A stretch of 64,000 bases of DNA from Pseudanabaena yagii GIHE-NHR1 (GTDB lineage Bacteria > Cyanobacteriota > Cyanobacteriia > Pseudanabaenales > Pseudanabaenaceae): positions 1,054,001 to 1,118,000 of the forward strand of contig NZ_JAAVJL010000001.1 of NCBI RefSeq assembly GCF_012863495.1. Reading direction: 5' to 3'. Shown piece by piece: positions 10,864 through 20,152 of this stretch. Under the pieces are notes generated by a model, which saw nothing but the letters and a program-made list of their open reading frames with translations, was not told where the DNA came from and searched no databases. A program made the translations under genes and the position numbers. How positions within the stretch are numbered: position 1 is the stretch's first letter; every line of letters begins with the position of its first letter.

Positions 10864-13629
10864 ATGGAAATAGTACAAGGTCTATCTTCGGATCTTTCTG
10901 GAAACACGTCACTGGTTTATCAAAACTGCGATCGCGAACAAATTCATTTACTAGGACATATCCAGTCTCATGGTGTTCTAATAGCTATCAATGAGTCAAA
11001 TTTGACGATCGCACAGGTTAGTGCCAATACTATTCAATTTTTCAACCTTCCTGCTAACTCACTAATTGCTCACCCACTGAATGTTCTCTTTTCACAAGAA
11101 CAGATCAATACCCTATTGTCTTTTTGGGCGCATAAAGATCTAGAAGCCTTTAACCCCATTAAGCTAACCGTTACTATCAAGAGGAAGAAGCGTATATTTC
11201 AAGGGGTGATGCATCGTTCTGATGGGCTATTAGTTTTGGAACTAGAGCCTTTGCCTAAGGATATAGACTCTAGTTTGGGATTTTACTACTTAGCGAAGGC
11301 GGCAGCGATGAATGTTCGTCAAGCTGAGGGCTTTGATGAGATGTCAAACTTACTAGTTCAGGAAATTCGCAAGATTACTGGATTTGATCGTGTACTCATC
11401 TATAAATTTGATCCTGATCATAGTGGAGTCGTCATTGCTGAAGCTAAAGCTCATAATTTAGAACCATTACTTGGATTACATTATCCTTCTTTTGATATTC
11501 CCGAAATCCCTCGCAACCTTTACTGTAAAAATTGGCTAAGACTCATTGCAGATTTGGAAGATGAGTCTGTTCCTCTAATTCCCTTCAATAATCCACTGAC
11601 ACAAGCACCTCTCGATTTGAGTTATAGCACTTTGAGAAGTGTCTCTAAATTCCATATTCAATACTTGCGAAAGATGAGGGTTTCAGCATCTTTCAGTATC
11701 TCCTTAATTAATACTGACAAACTATGGGGATTGGTAGTTTGCCATCATTATGCTCCTAAATATGTTGACTATGAGACTAGAAAAACCTGTGAATTTCTGG
11801 GACAGATCATGTCGGTCGAAATTGTTAATAAGCATGAGCAGTACCTGAAGAAAGCCCAAGCAAAAATTAAGAGTATTCAATCCAAGCTGAAACAAAATAT
11901 TCTGAGTAGCTATCAATCCCTTAGCTCCACTTTCACTCAAGATATCGATGATTTGTTGAAGTTAGTGAATGCTCAGGGGGCAGTAATTTATCTTGATGGT
12001 TGTATCTCGGAGTTTGGTCAATGTCCTACTCAAAACTTTACGCGATCGCTAATCGCGTGGTTAGAATCTAAGTCTCAAGATATTTTTCATACAACCTGTT
12101 TAAGTAAAGACTTCCCTGAGGCAATAGAGTTTCAAGAGCAAGCAAGTGGACTGTTATCTATTTCCATTAAACTAAATCACACTTCTTATCATATTATTTG
12201 GTTCCGTCCAGAAGTAGTTCAAACGGTTAATTGGGCAGGAGATCCGACTAAATTATTAGATATTGATGATGATCTTGACCCATCACCACGACGTTCCTTT
12301 GAACTATGGAAGGAGGCAGTAAAAGCTAACTCTTTACCTTGGGATGAGGTCGAAATGGAAGCAGCTTTAGAATTGAGAAGTACTCTCATGCTTGCCGCCT
12401 TAGAGTTTTCGCAGCAAGCTCTTAAACAAGAGGCAGAACGCTCCAAAGTAGCTAGTCAAGCTAAAAGCAACTTTTTGGCAAGAATGAGTCACGAACTGAG
12501 AACCCCTCTAAATGCGATCTTAGGATGTACTCAACTAATGTCCCACGAAGAATCTCTCACCAACGATCTTGGAGAATATGTAAATATCATTAGCTATAGT
12601 AGCGAACATCTTCTAAACTTAATTGATGATGTTTTAGAAGTGTCGAAGATCGAAGCAGGTAAGGTTCTACTCGAAGAGACAGAATTTGACTTGTTCTTGT
12701 TGTTGCATAATCTGCAAGAAATGCTGCAAATCAAGGCAAAAGATAAGAACTTACAACTAATTTTTGCAATTCATCCGAATTTGCCGAAATATGTCAAAGC
12801 CGATGAACGGAAGATTCGACAAATTTTGTTAAATCTACTTGGAAATGCCCTCAAGTTTACCAATCTAGGTTATGTAATTCTGCGTGTCACATTAGGTGAT
12901 CCAGAGATGGTAGGTTCTAAGGTAATGCTCCATTTTGAAGTAGAGGATACTGGATGTGGAATTTCTCCCGAAGAAATTAGTAACTTATTTGAGGCTTTTG
13001 TTCAGACTGCTTCAGGTAGAGAATCACAGACAGGAACTGGTTTGGGATTAGTAATTAGTCAACAGTTTGCCAGATTTCTAGGTGGACAGATTAAGGTAAG
13101 TAGTACTTTAGGGAAAGGAACTATCTTTCATTTTGAGATTGCTGTTCAACCTGTATCTAATTTAGGACAGGAAATAAATCATAGAACTGAACCTTCAAAA
13201 CTTCCTAGACCAATTACAGAAATCAGACAAGAAAAGTCCAATATTGACATTAATAGCACTTTGCGAATTCTTTTAGTTGAGGATAATACCTTTAATCAGA
13301 TGATTGCTTTGCGACTTTTGAGTAAGTTGGGATATCAGGCTGATTGTGCTATGAATGGATTAGAAGTTTTAAAGGCGCTGGAAAGTAAACCCTATGATGT
13401 GATCTTGATGGATGTACAGATGCCAGAGATGGATGGATTAGAAGCAACTCGCAGAATTCGCCTAATCGAGAAAGATAGTGATTCAGGCAATAAAATTAAA
13501 ATTGTCGCTATGACAGCAAATGCAATGAAGGAAGATCGTGAAAAATGTCTATTAATTGGTATGGATGATTTTATTAGCAAGCCTGTACGAATTGAAGATT
13601 TAAGAACTGTATTGAAAAAGTTTGCTTAA
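10864..13629 (+). CDS. Bacteriophytochrome-type hybrid histidine kinase
   Basis: Red/far-red photoreceptor kinase, 921 aa. Order: PAS (~18-130), GAF (~150-320), PHY (~330-510), HisKA with phospho-His 543 in MSHELRTPLN, HATPase (N661, D695, GTGLGLV at 724-730), and a receiver with Asp850 (MDVQMPEMDG) and Lys906. The bilin site shows D211-I-P, His264 and the PHY-tongue motif PRRSF at 475-479. The cyanobacterial GAF attachment Cys is replaced by Phe263 (SKFH), while Cys22 in NCDREQIHLLG sits at the biliverdin attachment site of bacteriophytochromes. This predicts biliverdin binding, as in the CphB/BphP class. Receiver and kinase are fused, so the final output partner is unknown. It ends three bases from the convergent acyltransferase remnant. 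Confidence 0.93.
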   Translation: MEIVQGLSSDLSGNTSLVYQNCDREQIHLLGHIQSHGVLIAINESNLTIAQVSANTIQFFNLPANSLIAHPLNVLFSQEQINTLLSFWAHKDLEAFNPIKLTVTIKRKKRIFQGVMHRSDGLLVLELEPLPKDIDSSLGFYYLAKAAAMNVRQAEGFDEMSNLLVQEIRKITGFDRVLIYKFDPDHSGVVIAEAKAHNLEPLLGLHYPSFDIPEIPRNLYCKNWLRLIADLEDESVPLIPFNNPLTQAPLDLSYSTLRSVSKFHIQYLRKMRVSASFSISLINTDKLWGLVVCHHYAPKYVDYETRKTCEFLGQIMSVEIVNKHEQYLKKAQAKIKSIQSKLKQNILSSYQSLSSTFTQDIDDLLKLVNAQGAVIYLDGCISEFGQCPTQNFTRSLIAWLESKSQDIFHTTCLSKDFPEAIEFQEQASGLLSISIKLNHTSYHIIWFRPEVVQTVNWAGDPTKLLDIDDDLDPSPRRSFELWKEAVKANSLPWDEVEMEAALELRSTLMLAALEFSQQALKQEAERSKVASQAKSNFLARMSHELRTPLNAILGCTQLMSHEESLTNDLGEYVNIISYSSEHLLNLIDDVLEVSKIEAGKVLLEETEFDLFLLLHNLQEMLQIKAKDKNLQLIFAIHPNLPKYVKADERKIRQILLNLLGNALKFTNLGYVILRVTLGDPEMVGSKVMLHFEVEDTGCGISPEEISNLFEAFVQTASGRESQTGTGLGLVISQQFARFLGGQIKVSSTLGKGTIFHFEIAVQPVSNLGQEINHRTEPSKLPRPITEIRQEKSNIDINSTLRILLVEDNTFNQMIALRLLSKLGYQADCAMNGLEVLKALESKPYDVILMDVQMPEMDGLEATRRIRLIEKDSDSGNKIKIVAMTANAMKEDREKCLLIGMDDFISKPVRIEDLRTVLKKFA

Positions 13630-13632
13630 TGG

Positions 13633-14278
13633 TTATGCCCCCATAGCGATCGCTATCCAGCGTTTTGATTTGACTATTTTCCAGATGCTGATCCCGATAA
13701 GCCATGATATGGTTGCAGCAAGGGGCACAAACAAGATGCCGCCAACTATTTCTAGGGGTGCAATTGCTCTTAAGATCCATACATGAACTAGGTAAGTGGT
13801 AAAACTTGCATTGGAGAAGATCTTAGGAAGATGTTTCCTTTGACCTCGAAATTGCCACGAAATTGACCATAGTAGGAAGGTCAAGGTAATCAGAATTATT
13901 GTAGGACGGGTGTAATGTCCAACTGCCTCGGCAGAGTTTTTTAAGATGGCAGTCCAATAGAATTCACTTAACTCCAAAGTTGCCGCGATCGCAAATAGAT
14001 ACCCCCATGTACGCGATTGGTATTTTGAGACAAGCTGATCAATCCATTCCTGATTTTTAGCGAGCCAGATACCTATTTGAAAATAGGGTAACCAATAAAT
14101 CACATGATTACCATCAGGTAAAAAAGTGGTCATGTTTAAGTCAAAAGTGGCGAAAAGCCATCGGCAACTAAATAGCAAAAAAGTAATAGTTAGTAATATG
14201 CCTAGATGCCGTGCCGTGAATGCAATATGTCGAAGTAACGGATAGCTCACATAACATTGCAAAATGATGCCTAAGAAG
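13633..14278 (-). pseudogene. Acyltransferase 3 family protein, C-terminal part (IS-disrupted)
   Basis: 3' part of a membrane O-acyltransferase gene (OafA/YrhL-like family), cut off by the IS at 14279. It contains several hydrophobic helices (HLGILLTITFLLFSCRWLF; WISWLIGISIWK-type C-terminus). Joining 15734-15334 to 14269-13633, i.e. removing the IS and one 9-bp repeat, gives an uninterrupted 345-residue frame reading ...YHLYFLG-IILQCYVSYP... An internal ATG at 14262 could start a fragment, but function without the N-terminal catalytic region is unlikely. Confidence 0.85.
14270..14278. repeat. 9-bp target-site duplication, left copy
   Basis: CCTAAGAAG directly abuts the left end of the IS903-like element and is repeated exactly at 15334-15342. 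Confidence 0.93.
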
Positions 14279-15333
14279 GGCGTTGTTGCATAAAAAGGGG
14301 AAGAGAAGGTAAATTAGATAAAAATCAGGAGATGGAGTCCCAGCAAATGACACAGAAACATGAGATCCGCAACTGGACAGAGTATAACGCAGGGCTAAAA
14401 CAAAGAGGAAGCCTGACTTTTTGGATGAGCGAAGAAGTAATTGAAGGATGGTTAAATCAAACATTAAGTGGCAAACGGGGAGCTTCCAAAGATTACAGTG
14501 ATATAGCAATAGCGACATTTATCACGGTCAAAGCGGTATATCAGCAAGCAGGAAGACAAACGCAAGGACTGTTAGAGTCAATATTTGCCTTGATGGGAAT
14601 AGATTTACCAGTACCAGACCACAGCACCGTGTCAAGACGGACAGCAAGTTTAAGTGTGACCTTACCAGTAATCCCGAAACAGGGAGCAGTGCATGTAGTA
14701 GTTGATTCGACAGGGATCAAAGTATACGGCGAAGGGGAATGGAAAACACGGCAGCATGGAATTAGTAAGAGACGGACATGGCGCAAATTACACCTAGGAG
14801 CCGATGAATCAACAGGAGAAATACTGGCTGCGGTCGTCACCACGAATGATTGCCACGATGGAGAAGTACTCGCCGATATTCTCGATGCGATTGATGCTGA
14901 AATTGCTCAAGTTTCCGCAGATGGAGCTTATGACCATCGTCATTGTTATGACGAGATTGCCCAACATGGTGCTAAAGCCGTGATTCCTCCGCGCAAAGAT
15001 GCCAAAATCTGGCAGCATGGCAATACCAATGCTCCACCACATCCGCGTGACCAAAATCTCCGTTATATCCGTAAACATGGGCGTAAAAAATGGAAACGTG
15101 ACTCAGGTTATCATCGGCGCTCTTTGGCAGAAACTACGATGTTTCGTTTCAAAAAAATCTTTGGTGCTACTTTATGTTCTCGTAAATTTGACAATCAGGC
15201 GGTTGAGTTGTTCATCAAATGTGCTGCTCTTAATCGCATGATTCAACTGGCTAAACCTCTCTCCTCTCCTGTTGTTCGTTAATTTTCTAAGATCCTCCAT
15301 CTTTTGGCTTCTTTTTATTCATGCAACAAAGCC
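14279..15333 (+). mobile_element. IS5-family (IS903-group) insertion sequence, complete
   Basis: 1055 bp, bounded by inverted repeats beginning GGCGTTGTTGCATAAAAA (left) and GGCTTTGTTGCATGAATA (right, complement). The ends, the 9-bp target duplication and the length all match the IS903 group. It carries one transposase gene on the plus strand, opposite to the gene it interrupts. The intact duplication and ends imply a recent simple insertion. Confidence 0.95.
14332..15282 (+). CDS. IS5-family transposase (IS903 group)
   Basis: DDE transposase, 316 aa (or 311 from the second ATG), intact. The catalytic triad appears as Asp125 (VVVDSTGIKVYG), Asp197 (SADGAYDH) and Glu267 (HRRSLAETTMFRFK). The spacing and the YREK-like context fit IS5. 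Both inverted repeats flank it closely, so it is probably active. Confidence 0.95.
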   Translation: MESQQMTQKHEIRNWTEYNAGLKQRGSLTFWMSEEVIEGWLNQTLSGKRGASKDYSDIAIATFITVKAVYQQAGRQTQGLLESIFALMGIDLPVPDHSTVSRRTASLSVTLPVIPKQGAVHVVVDSTGIKVYGEGEWKTRQHGISKRRTWRKLHLGADESTGEILAAVVTTNDCHDGEVLADILDAIDAEIAQVSADGAYDHRHCYDEIAQHGAKAVIPPRKDAKIWQHGNTNAPPHPRDQNLRYIRKHGRKKWKRDSGYHRRSLAETTMFRFKKIFGATLCSRKFDNQAVELFIKCAALNRMIQLAKPLSSPVVR

Positions 15334-15734
15334 CCTAAGAAGTAAAGATGATAATCACCCATCCCCGTTGAAAGAGCTTGCCAAATTTGTTGCGTTCTCT
15401 CTTGCCAATCACCCGATAGAAATTGCGATCGCCCAACAACATTGAGTAAGGTGAAGAGTATATAAGGTGGAATAATTCGCCATAGGCGGCGTTGGCAAAA
15501 TATTTTTAAATCAAAAGACCGTTTATCTTCGGATTTGGCGAGGGCAAATCCAGATAGAATCACAAATATGGGAACAGTAAAACGTCCAACTTGATTAATG
15601 AACGTGTCAATAAAGATTTCAGGATTGATGGTAACTGTATCTTTGACCCCAAACCACCAGTGATGGGAAGCATGAATAGCAATCACAATCGTAGTAGCGA
15701 TCGCTCGTAATAGATCAGATAATTCCCATGTCAT
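15331..15734 (-). pseudogene. Acyltransferase 3 family protein, N-terminal part (IS-disrupted)
   Basis: 5' part of the interrupted gene. It starts MTWELSDLLRAIATTIVIAI and carries the family motif region AIHASHHWWFG (catalytic His region of acyltransferase 3) and VPIFVILSGFALAKS, the typical FFxxSGF-like motif. The reading frame runs into the IS end and stops after a few foreign residues. Confidence 0.87.
15334..15342. repeat. 9-bp target-site duplication, right copy
   Basis: Second copy of CCTAAGAAG, directly after the right IS end. Confidence 0.93.
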
Positions 15735-15752
15735 GATTTTTCAATCTAATAA

Positions 15753-16544
15753 TTAAATTGAGCGATATTGCTGCATGGTTAGTTTTTCTGTCCATGTCTG
15801 CATAAAAGGAATTGCTGAGGCGAAAGTCAAATCATACTTAAGCGGCGTAATTGTAATGTAATTGTCTCTAATTGCTTGAATATCCGTATCTGATTCGGCT
15901 TCTTCCTCAATAATTACTCCCGATAGCCAATAGTAAGTTTTGCCTCTAGGATCAATACGCTTCTCAAATTGATCGCGATAGCGGCGAATACCTAAGCGAG
16001 TAACGACCGCACCACAAATATCTTCCTCAGCGATCGCAGGAATATTCACGTTTAATAAAATTGGTTCTTCGAGAGGATAGTCGGAGATCGCCTGTACCAT
16101 TTTTTTCGCAAAGTTAGCCGCAGCGCTATAGTCTAAATGGGTAAAGCTAGAAAGACTGAAGGCAATACTTGGTAAACCTTCCAATACACCTTCCATTGCG
16201 GCTGATACTGTACCAGAGTACAAAACATCAGTTCCTAAATTAGCCCCCCGATTAATTCCTGATAAGACTAGATCGGGGCGCTCAACTAAAAGCGCATCGA
16301 GTGCTAGTTTCACCGTGTCTGAAGGTGTTCCTGAACAAGCCCAAGCTTCAATCCCATCAGGATATAAACCAGAAATTTGATCAACCCGTAACGGCTCTTG
16401 TAAAGTAAGAGCATGACCAGTTGCCGAGCGCTCACGATCTGGGCAAACTACTGTAATCCGATGTTCAGTATCACTAAGTGCCTCAGCTAAAGCTCTTACC
16501 CCAGGAGCGTAAATGCCGTCATCATTACTAATAAGAATATTCAT
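15753..16544 (-). CDS. surE: 5'/3'-nucleotidase SurE
   Basis: Metal-dependent nucleoside monophosphate phosphatase, 263 aa. MNILISNDDGIYAPGVRALA contains the metal-binding DD of the family, and VLSGINRGANLGTDVLYSGT is the second SurE signature. It is 18 bp downstream of the acyltransferase start region and transcribed away from psbA-hisH in the same direction. Confidence 0.96.
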   Translation of the reverse strand: MNILISNDDGIYAPGVRALAEALSDTEHRITVVCPDRERSATGHALTLQEPLRVDQISGLYPDGIEAWACSGTPSDTVKLALDALLVERPDLVLSGINRGANLGTDVLYSGTVSAAMEGVLEGLPSIAFSLSSFTHLDYSAAANFAKKMVQAISDYPLEEPILLNVNIPAIAEEDICGAVVTRLGIRRYRDQFEKRIDPRGKTYYWLSGVIIEEEAESDTDIQAIRDNYITITPLKYDLTFASAIPFMQTWTEKLTMQQYRSI

Positions 16545-16576
16545 ACTTTAATTGTTCAAGGTTTCACTCAATCAAC

Positions 16577-16603
16577 AGAGGGGGGCGCTAAGCGCCCCCC
16601 TCT
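16577..16603. repeat. GC-rich palindrome between the DUF2808 gene and surE
   Basis: AGAGGGGGGCGC pairs with its exact complement around TAA. On the plus strand it is followed by a T-run; on the minus strand, where the genes lie, it is not. Confidence 0.6.
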
Positions 16604-16635
16604 AAATTTTTTGCTATTTAGCACAATCAATATTT

Positions 16636-17163
16636 CTAGTCAAGGGTAATCACCCAAGAGCCAATATATACAGGTACAGGTACATCCGCACGCATCACTC
16701 TGCCATCAAATTGATAAAACCCACTATAGTCAGGATTCCGTACATTGGACAAAACAGCTCTCAGTGCTGTTTTGGAAGGAATAGCTTCTTTAGGGACTAT
16801 CGTAATGCGGCGAGTTTCTTTATCCCAATTTACTGACTCAAGCTCTAAATCTTTACCTCCACGACATTGATCAGTTACACGCAACTTGATGTCTGATGTA
16901 TCAAAGCTACCGTTGAAATGATCGGGGTAAGTAATGATGATTTCAGAAACTTTAAACTTTTGTGGCTTAACTTCTAGATAATAGCGATCGGTGCGATTAC
17001 TGGTGCCATTGTCAAGGCAGTAGTCAAGTGCATTATCTTTGATGCCACCGAATAGAATAAATCCAGCATTAGATTGGGCGCGTACTAACGACGGCGAAAC
17101 AACTGCACAAGCCACAGCTAGACAGGAAACAATACCCAGTTTTTTGATCATTTGGATCTTCAT
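16636..17163 (-). CDS. DUF2808 secreted protein
   Basis: 175-aa exported protein of a cyanobacterial family of unknown function. Residues 1-30 form a signal peptide (KKLGIVSCLAVACAVVSPSL, cleaved near RAQ-SN). The mature part shows the family pattern: YYLEVKPQKFKVSEIIITYP, then a CRGGKDLELESVNWD segment and PVPVYIGSWVITLD at the end. Likely periplasmic. It stands between hisH and surE with no obvious functional link. Confidence 0.8.
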   Translation of the reverse strand: MKIQMIKKLGIVSCLAVACAVVSPSLVRAQSNAGFILFGGIKDNALDYCLDNGTSNRTDRYYLEVKPQKFKVSEIIITYPDHFNGSFDTSDIKLRVTDQCRGGKDLELESVNWDKETRRITIVPKEAIPSKTALRAVLSNVRNPDYSGFYQFDGRVMRADVPVPVYIGSWVITLD

Positions 17164-17189
17164 AAATCTTACGATACTTTACTATTATG

Positions 17190-17813
17190 CTACGCACTAA
17201 GCATTCTGACGAAGTTTGATAGTAAATGTATCCCGTCAGTGGATGATTTTTCAGGATGAAATTGCACTGCCATGACATTATCTTTCGCGATCGCCACTGT
17301 CACAGTCTGGCTACCATGGGTTGTCGTTGCCGCAGTCACCTTATTATCAACAGGCGCAGTGTAGTAGGAATGCACAAAATACATCCAAGGGCTATTGCCC
17401 AAGTCCTGCCAAAGTGGACAATCAGCCTGAGTAAGCGCTAACTGATTCCAGCCCATATGGGGAATAGTCACATTTGGCTCATGAAGAAACCTTTTAACCT
17501 GACCTTGAATAATTCCTAATCCTGATTCTTGTCCCTCTTCGCTACTTTCAAACAAGATCTGCATCCCTAAGCAAATTCCTAAAAAAGGCTTACCCGAAGC
17601 GATCGCCTCCTTAATTGGTTGCTCTAGATGGTTAGCCCTTAATTTATGCATTGCGGGATCGAAAGATCCCACCCCCGGTAAAACAATACCATCGGCGTTA
17701 GATAGTTCTAGAGGATCATTAGTAACTATTGGGGTTGCCCCTGCAATCTCTAATCCCTTACAGGCTGAGTGCAAGTTGCCCATATCGTAGTCGATCACTG
17801 CCACAACTGGCAT
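17190..17813 (-). CDS. hisH: Imidazole glycerol phosphate synthase subunit HisH
   Basis: Glutaminase subunit that feeds ammonia to HisF in histidine biosynthesis, 207 aa. I start at the ATG at 17813 (MPVVAVIDYDMGNLHSACKG); the longer frame to 17888 adds unrelated residues. Class-I glutamine amidotransferase features are clear: nucleophile Cys in GKPFLGICLGMQILFE and the His/Glu pair in VAVQFHPEKSS-type AVQFHPEKSS. No other his gene is nearby. Confidence 0.96.
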   Translation of the reverse strand: MPVVAVIDYDMGNLHSACKGLEIAGATPIVTNDPLELSNADGIVLPGVGSFDPAMHKLRANHLEQPIKEAIASGKPFLGICLGMQILFESSEEGQESGLGIIQGQVKRFLHEPNVTIPHMGWNQLALTQADCPLWQDLGNSPWMYFVHSYYTAPVDNKVTAATTTHGSQTVTVAIAKDNVMAVQFHPEKSSTDGIHLLSNFVRMLSA

Positions 17814-17888
17814 GATATTACTCCTAATTAATAATCTTGCAAGAAGTTTGTGCTTCCTTGATTCTTTAATTAAGCGATCATAAAGCAC

Positions 17889-17918
17889 AAAAAAGCAACC
17901 CCTAGGGGTTGCTTTTTT
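17889..17918 (-). terminator. psbA intrinsic terminator
   Basis: A near-perfect palindrome: AAAAAAGCAACCCC, TA centre, GGGGTTGCTTTTTT. Placed 25 bp past the psbA stop with a T-run on the minus strand, so it ends the psbA message before hisH. Confidence 0.85.
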
Positions 17919-17943
17919 GTTTGTAGAGAGTAAATCTCGAAGA

Positions 17944-19026
17944 TTAACCGTTGATAGCAGGAGCGCTCATAGCTACAGGAGCTACATCAACAGCAGCCAA
18001 ATCGAGTGGGAAGTTGTGAGCATTACGCTCGTGCATTACTTCCATACCCAAGTTTGCTCGGTTGATTACGTCTGCCCAGCTAGGTACTACACGACCTTGG
18101 CTATCAGAGATAGATTGGTTGAAGTTAAATCCATTCAAGTTGAATGCCATGGTGCTTACGCCCAATGCGGTGAACCAAATGCCGACTACTGGCCATAGTG
18201 CCAAGAAGAAGTGCAATTGACGGCTGTTGTTGAAGGATGCGTATTGGAAAATCAAACGACCGAAGTAGCCGTGAGCTGCAACGATGTTGTAGGTTTCTTC
18301 TTCTTGTCCGAATTTGTAGCCTGCGTTTTGGCTTTCGTTTTCGGTGGTTTCACGAATCAAGCTGGAAGTTACCAAGGAACCGTGCATTGCACTGAACAAG
18401 GAACCACCGAACACACCTGCTACTCCCAACATGTGGAAAGGATGCATCAAGATGTTGTGTTCTGCTTGGAATACGATCATGAAGTTGAATGTACCAGAGA
18501 TTCCCAAAGGCATACCGTCTGAGAAGGAGCCTTGTCCGATTGGGTAGATCAAGAATACTGCGGTTGCTGCGGCTACGGGTGCGGAGTATGCTACTGCGAT
18601 CCATGGACGCATTCCGAGACGGTAGGATAGTTCCCATTCACGTCCCATGTAGCAGAAAATTCCGATCAAAAAGTGGAAAATTACCAATTGGTAAGGACCA
18701 CCGTTGTATAGCCATTCATCAAGGCTATCTGCTTCCCAAATGGGGTAAAAGTGCAGGCCAATTGCGTTGGAGGAAGGTACAACTGCGCCAGAAATCATGT
18801 TGTTACCGAATAGCAAGCTGCCTGCTACTGGTTCACGGATACCGTCAATATCGACAGGAGGGGCTGCGATGAAGGCGATGATGAAGCAAATTGTGGCGGA
18901 GAGTAAGCAAGGGATCATGATTACGCCGAACCAACCTACATACAGGCGGTTTTCGGTGCTGGTGATCCAATTGCAAAACTGATCCCACAGTGACGCGCTT
19001 TCACGTCTTTGTACTGCTGTTGTCAT
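17944..19026 (-). CDS. psbA: Photosystem II D1 protein
   Basis: Reaction-centre core protein of the thylakoid membrane, 360 aa, full length. Ligands and hallmarks are in place: Tyr161 region, [16 protein letters not shown] with the chlorophyll/iron His residues, and the C-terminal [13 protein letters not shown] followed by a 16-residue extension removed after Ala344. Residue 130 is Glu ([11 protein letters not shown]), the form typical of high-light D1 copies rather than Gln130. An AGGA lies 12 bases before the ATG. Monocistronic, with its own promoter and terminator. Confidence 0.99.
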   Translation of the reverse strand: MTTAVQRRESASLWDQFCNWITSTENRLYVGWFGVIMIPCLLSATICFIIAFIAAPPVDIDGIREPVAGSLLFGNNMISGAVVPSSNAIGLHFYPIWEADSLDEWLYNGGPYQLVIFHFLIGIFCYMGREWELSYRLGMRPWIAVAYSAPVAAATAVFLIYPIGQGSFSDGMPLGISGTFNFMIVFQAEHNILMHPFHMLGVAGVFGGSLFSAMHGSLVTSSLIRETTENESQNAGYKFGQEEETYNIVAAHGYFGRLIFQYASFNNSRQLHFFLALWPVVGIWFTALGVSTMAFNLNGFNFNQSISDSQGRVVPSWADVINRANLGMEVMHERNAHNFPLDLAAVDVAPVAMSAPAING

Positions 19027-19095
19027 GATTGCAAATAATCCTATTGGGAATGAATAAGTTATGAAAATTTATATATAAGCTTGCGCTTATTAATT

Positions 19096-19124
19096 AGATT
19101 AGGGTAAGTGTTGAGTATTGTAAA
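19096..19124 (-). promoter_or_regulatory. psbA promoter (-35/-10)
   Basis: On the minus strand TTTACA (19124-19119) and TAATCT (19101-19096) are separated by 17 bp, about 70 bp before the start codon. The TTTACA hexamer is typical of cyanobacterial psbA promoters. Confidence 0.65.
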
Positions 19125-19192
19125 TAGTTGGAATCTTAAATCTATCTATAGTTGAATGTGCAATTTGGCAACCCCTAAATATTCAGATGTAA

Positions 19193-20089
19193 TTAGAAAT
19201 TACCGAGCATCTTTACTTCGGTTTCCAGTACCACCCCATAGCGATCGCTGATTACAGTTTTAATGTGTTCTATGAGACTAAAAATATCTTGGGCTTTTGC
19301 GTTGCCAAGGTTAACGATGAAGTTAGCGTGTAACTCCGAAATTTGGGCATTACCAATTTGATAACCCTTCAGTCCTGCATCTTGAACCAGCTTGGCAGCG
19401 AATTGAGGTAGAGGATTACGAAATACACTACCGCAATTGGGTAAATGATATGGCTGGGTAGTATGCCTTGCCTTGAGCTTGGCTTCAGTATCCGCAGCGA
19501 TCGCTTCTGGTTTACCACCGATTTGAAATTTGAGGGTTGCACCTGTCACTAGATATAGTGATTCTTGTAAAGCTGAAGTGCGATAACTGAAATTCAAATC
19601 CTTTGGATAAATCAGCTTAGTTTCACCAGTTAATGTCACTGTCTGCACCTCCACAACACAATCAGCAGCACATCCGCCCTGCGCCCCTGCATTCATGACT
19701 ACCAATCCCCCCACAGTGCCCGGAATACCAACCGCCCATTCAAAGCCAGCCCAACCATGACTGGCAACTTGCATAGCTAAACGAGCAACAGGCTCACCTG
19801 CGGCGGCAGTAACCTGCCCAGTTTGTTCATCAAACTCGATGCCCCGCAAATGTCTAGTACAAATTACTAGTCCTTCTAAACCATCGTCACTGATTAGAAG
19901 GTTGCTGCCTGCACCAATAATTGTGAGCGGTAACTGGCGATCGCTTGCCCATGCCAAACTAGCCGCCAACTCATCATTAGAGCGTGGCGAGATGAAATAT
20001 TCAGCCGCGCCTCCAACTTTCATAGAGGTCAATCCCGCAAGGGAAACATGAGCACGGATTGGCGGTTGGTCTGGTAAATCGATAGACAT
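19193..20089 (-). CDS. murB: UDP-N-acetylenolpyruvoylglucosamine reductase MurB
   Basis: FAD enzyme of peptidoglycan precursor synthesis, ~298 aa. The frame opens with TTG at 20137, but the first ATG is at 20089 (MSIDLPDQPPIRAHVSLAGL), which I prefer. FAD-binding blocks PLTIIGAGSNLLISDDGLEG and WAVGIPGTVGGLVVMNAGAQ are present, and the catalytic Ser lies in NCGSVFRNP. It follows murC closely (64 bp), a common cyanobacterial murC-murB pair. Confidence 0.95.
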   Translation of the reverse strand: MSIDLPDQPPIRAHVSLAGLTSMKVGGAAEYFISPRSNDELAASLAWASDRQLPLTIIGAGSNLLISDDGLEGLVICTRHLRGIEFDEQTGQVTAAAGEPVARLAMQVASHGWAGFEWAVGIPGTVGGLVVMNAGAQGGCAADCVVEVQTVTLTGETKLIYPKDLNFSYRTSALQESLYLVTGATLKFQIGGKPEAIAADTEAKLKARHTTQPYHLPNCGSVFRNPLPQFAAKLVQDAGLKGYQIGNAQISELHANFIVNLGNAKAQDIFSLIEHIKTVISDRYGVVLETEVKMLGNF

Positions 20090-20152
20090 AGAAAGATTTA
20101 GTTCTAATGATAGAAAAGCTTGCAATCTGCAAACCAATCTCAGAATTTAAGC

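Noticed and set aside
13644-13655. Repeated GCGATCGC octamers as regulatory sites (one example at 13646-13653)
   Set aside because: This is HIP1, spread through genes and spacers of many cyanobacteria, so individual copies are not operators.
14541-15078. Minus-strand open frames inside the IS903-like element as passenger genes
   Set aside because: They are shadows of the intact transposase, with no homology or start signals.
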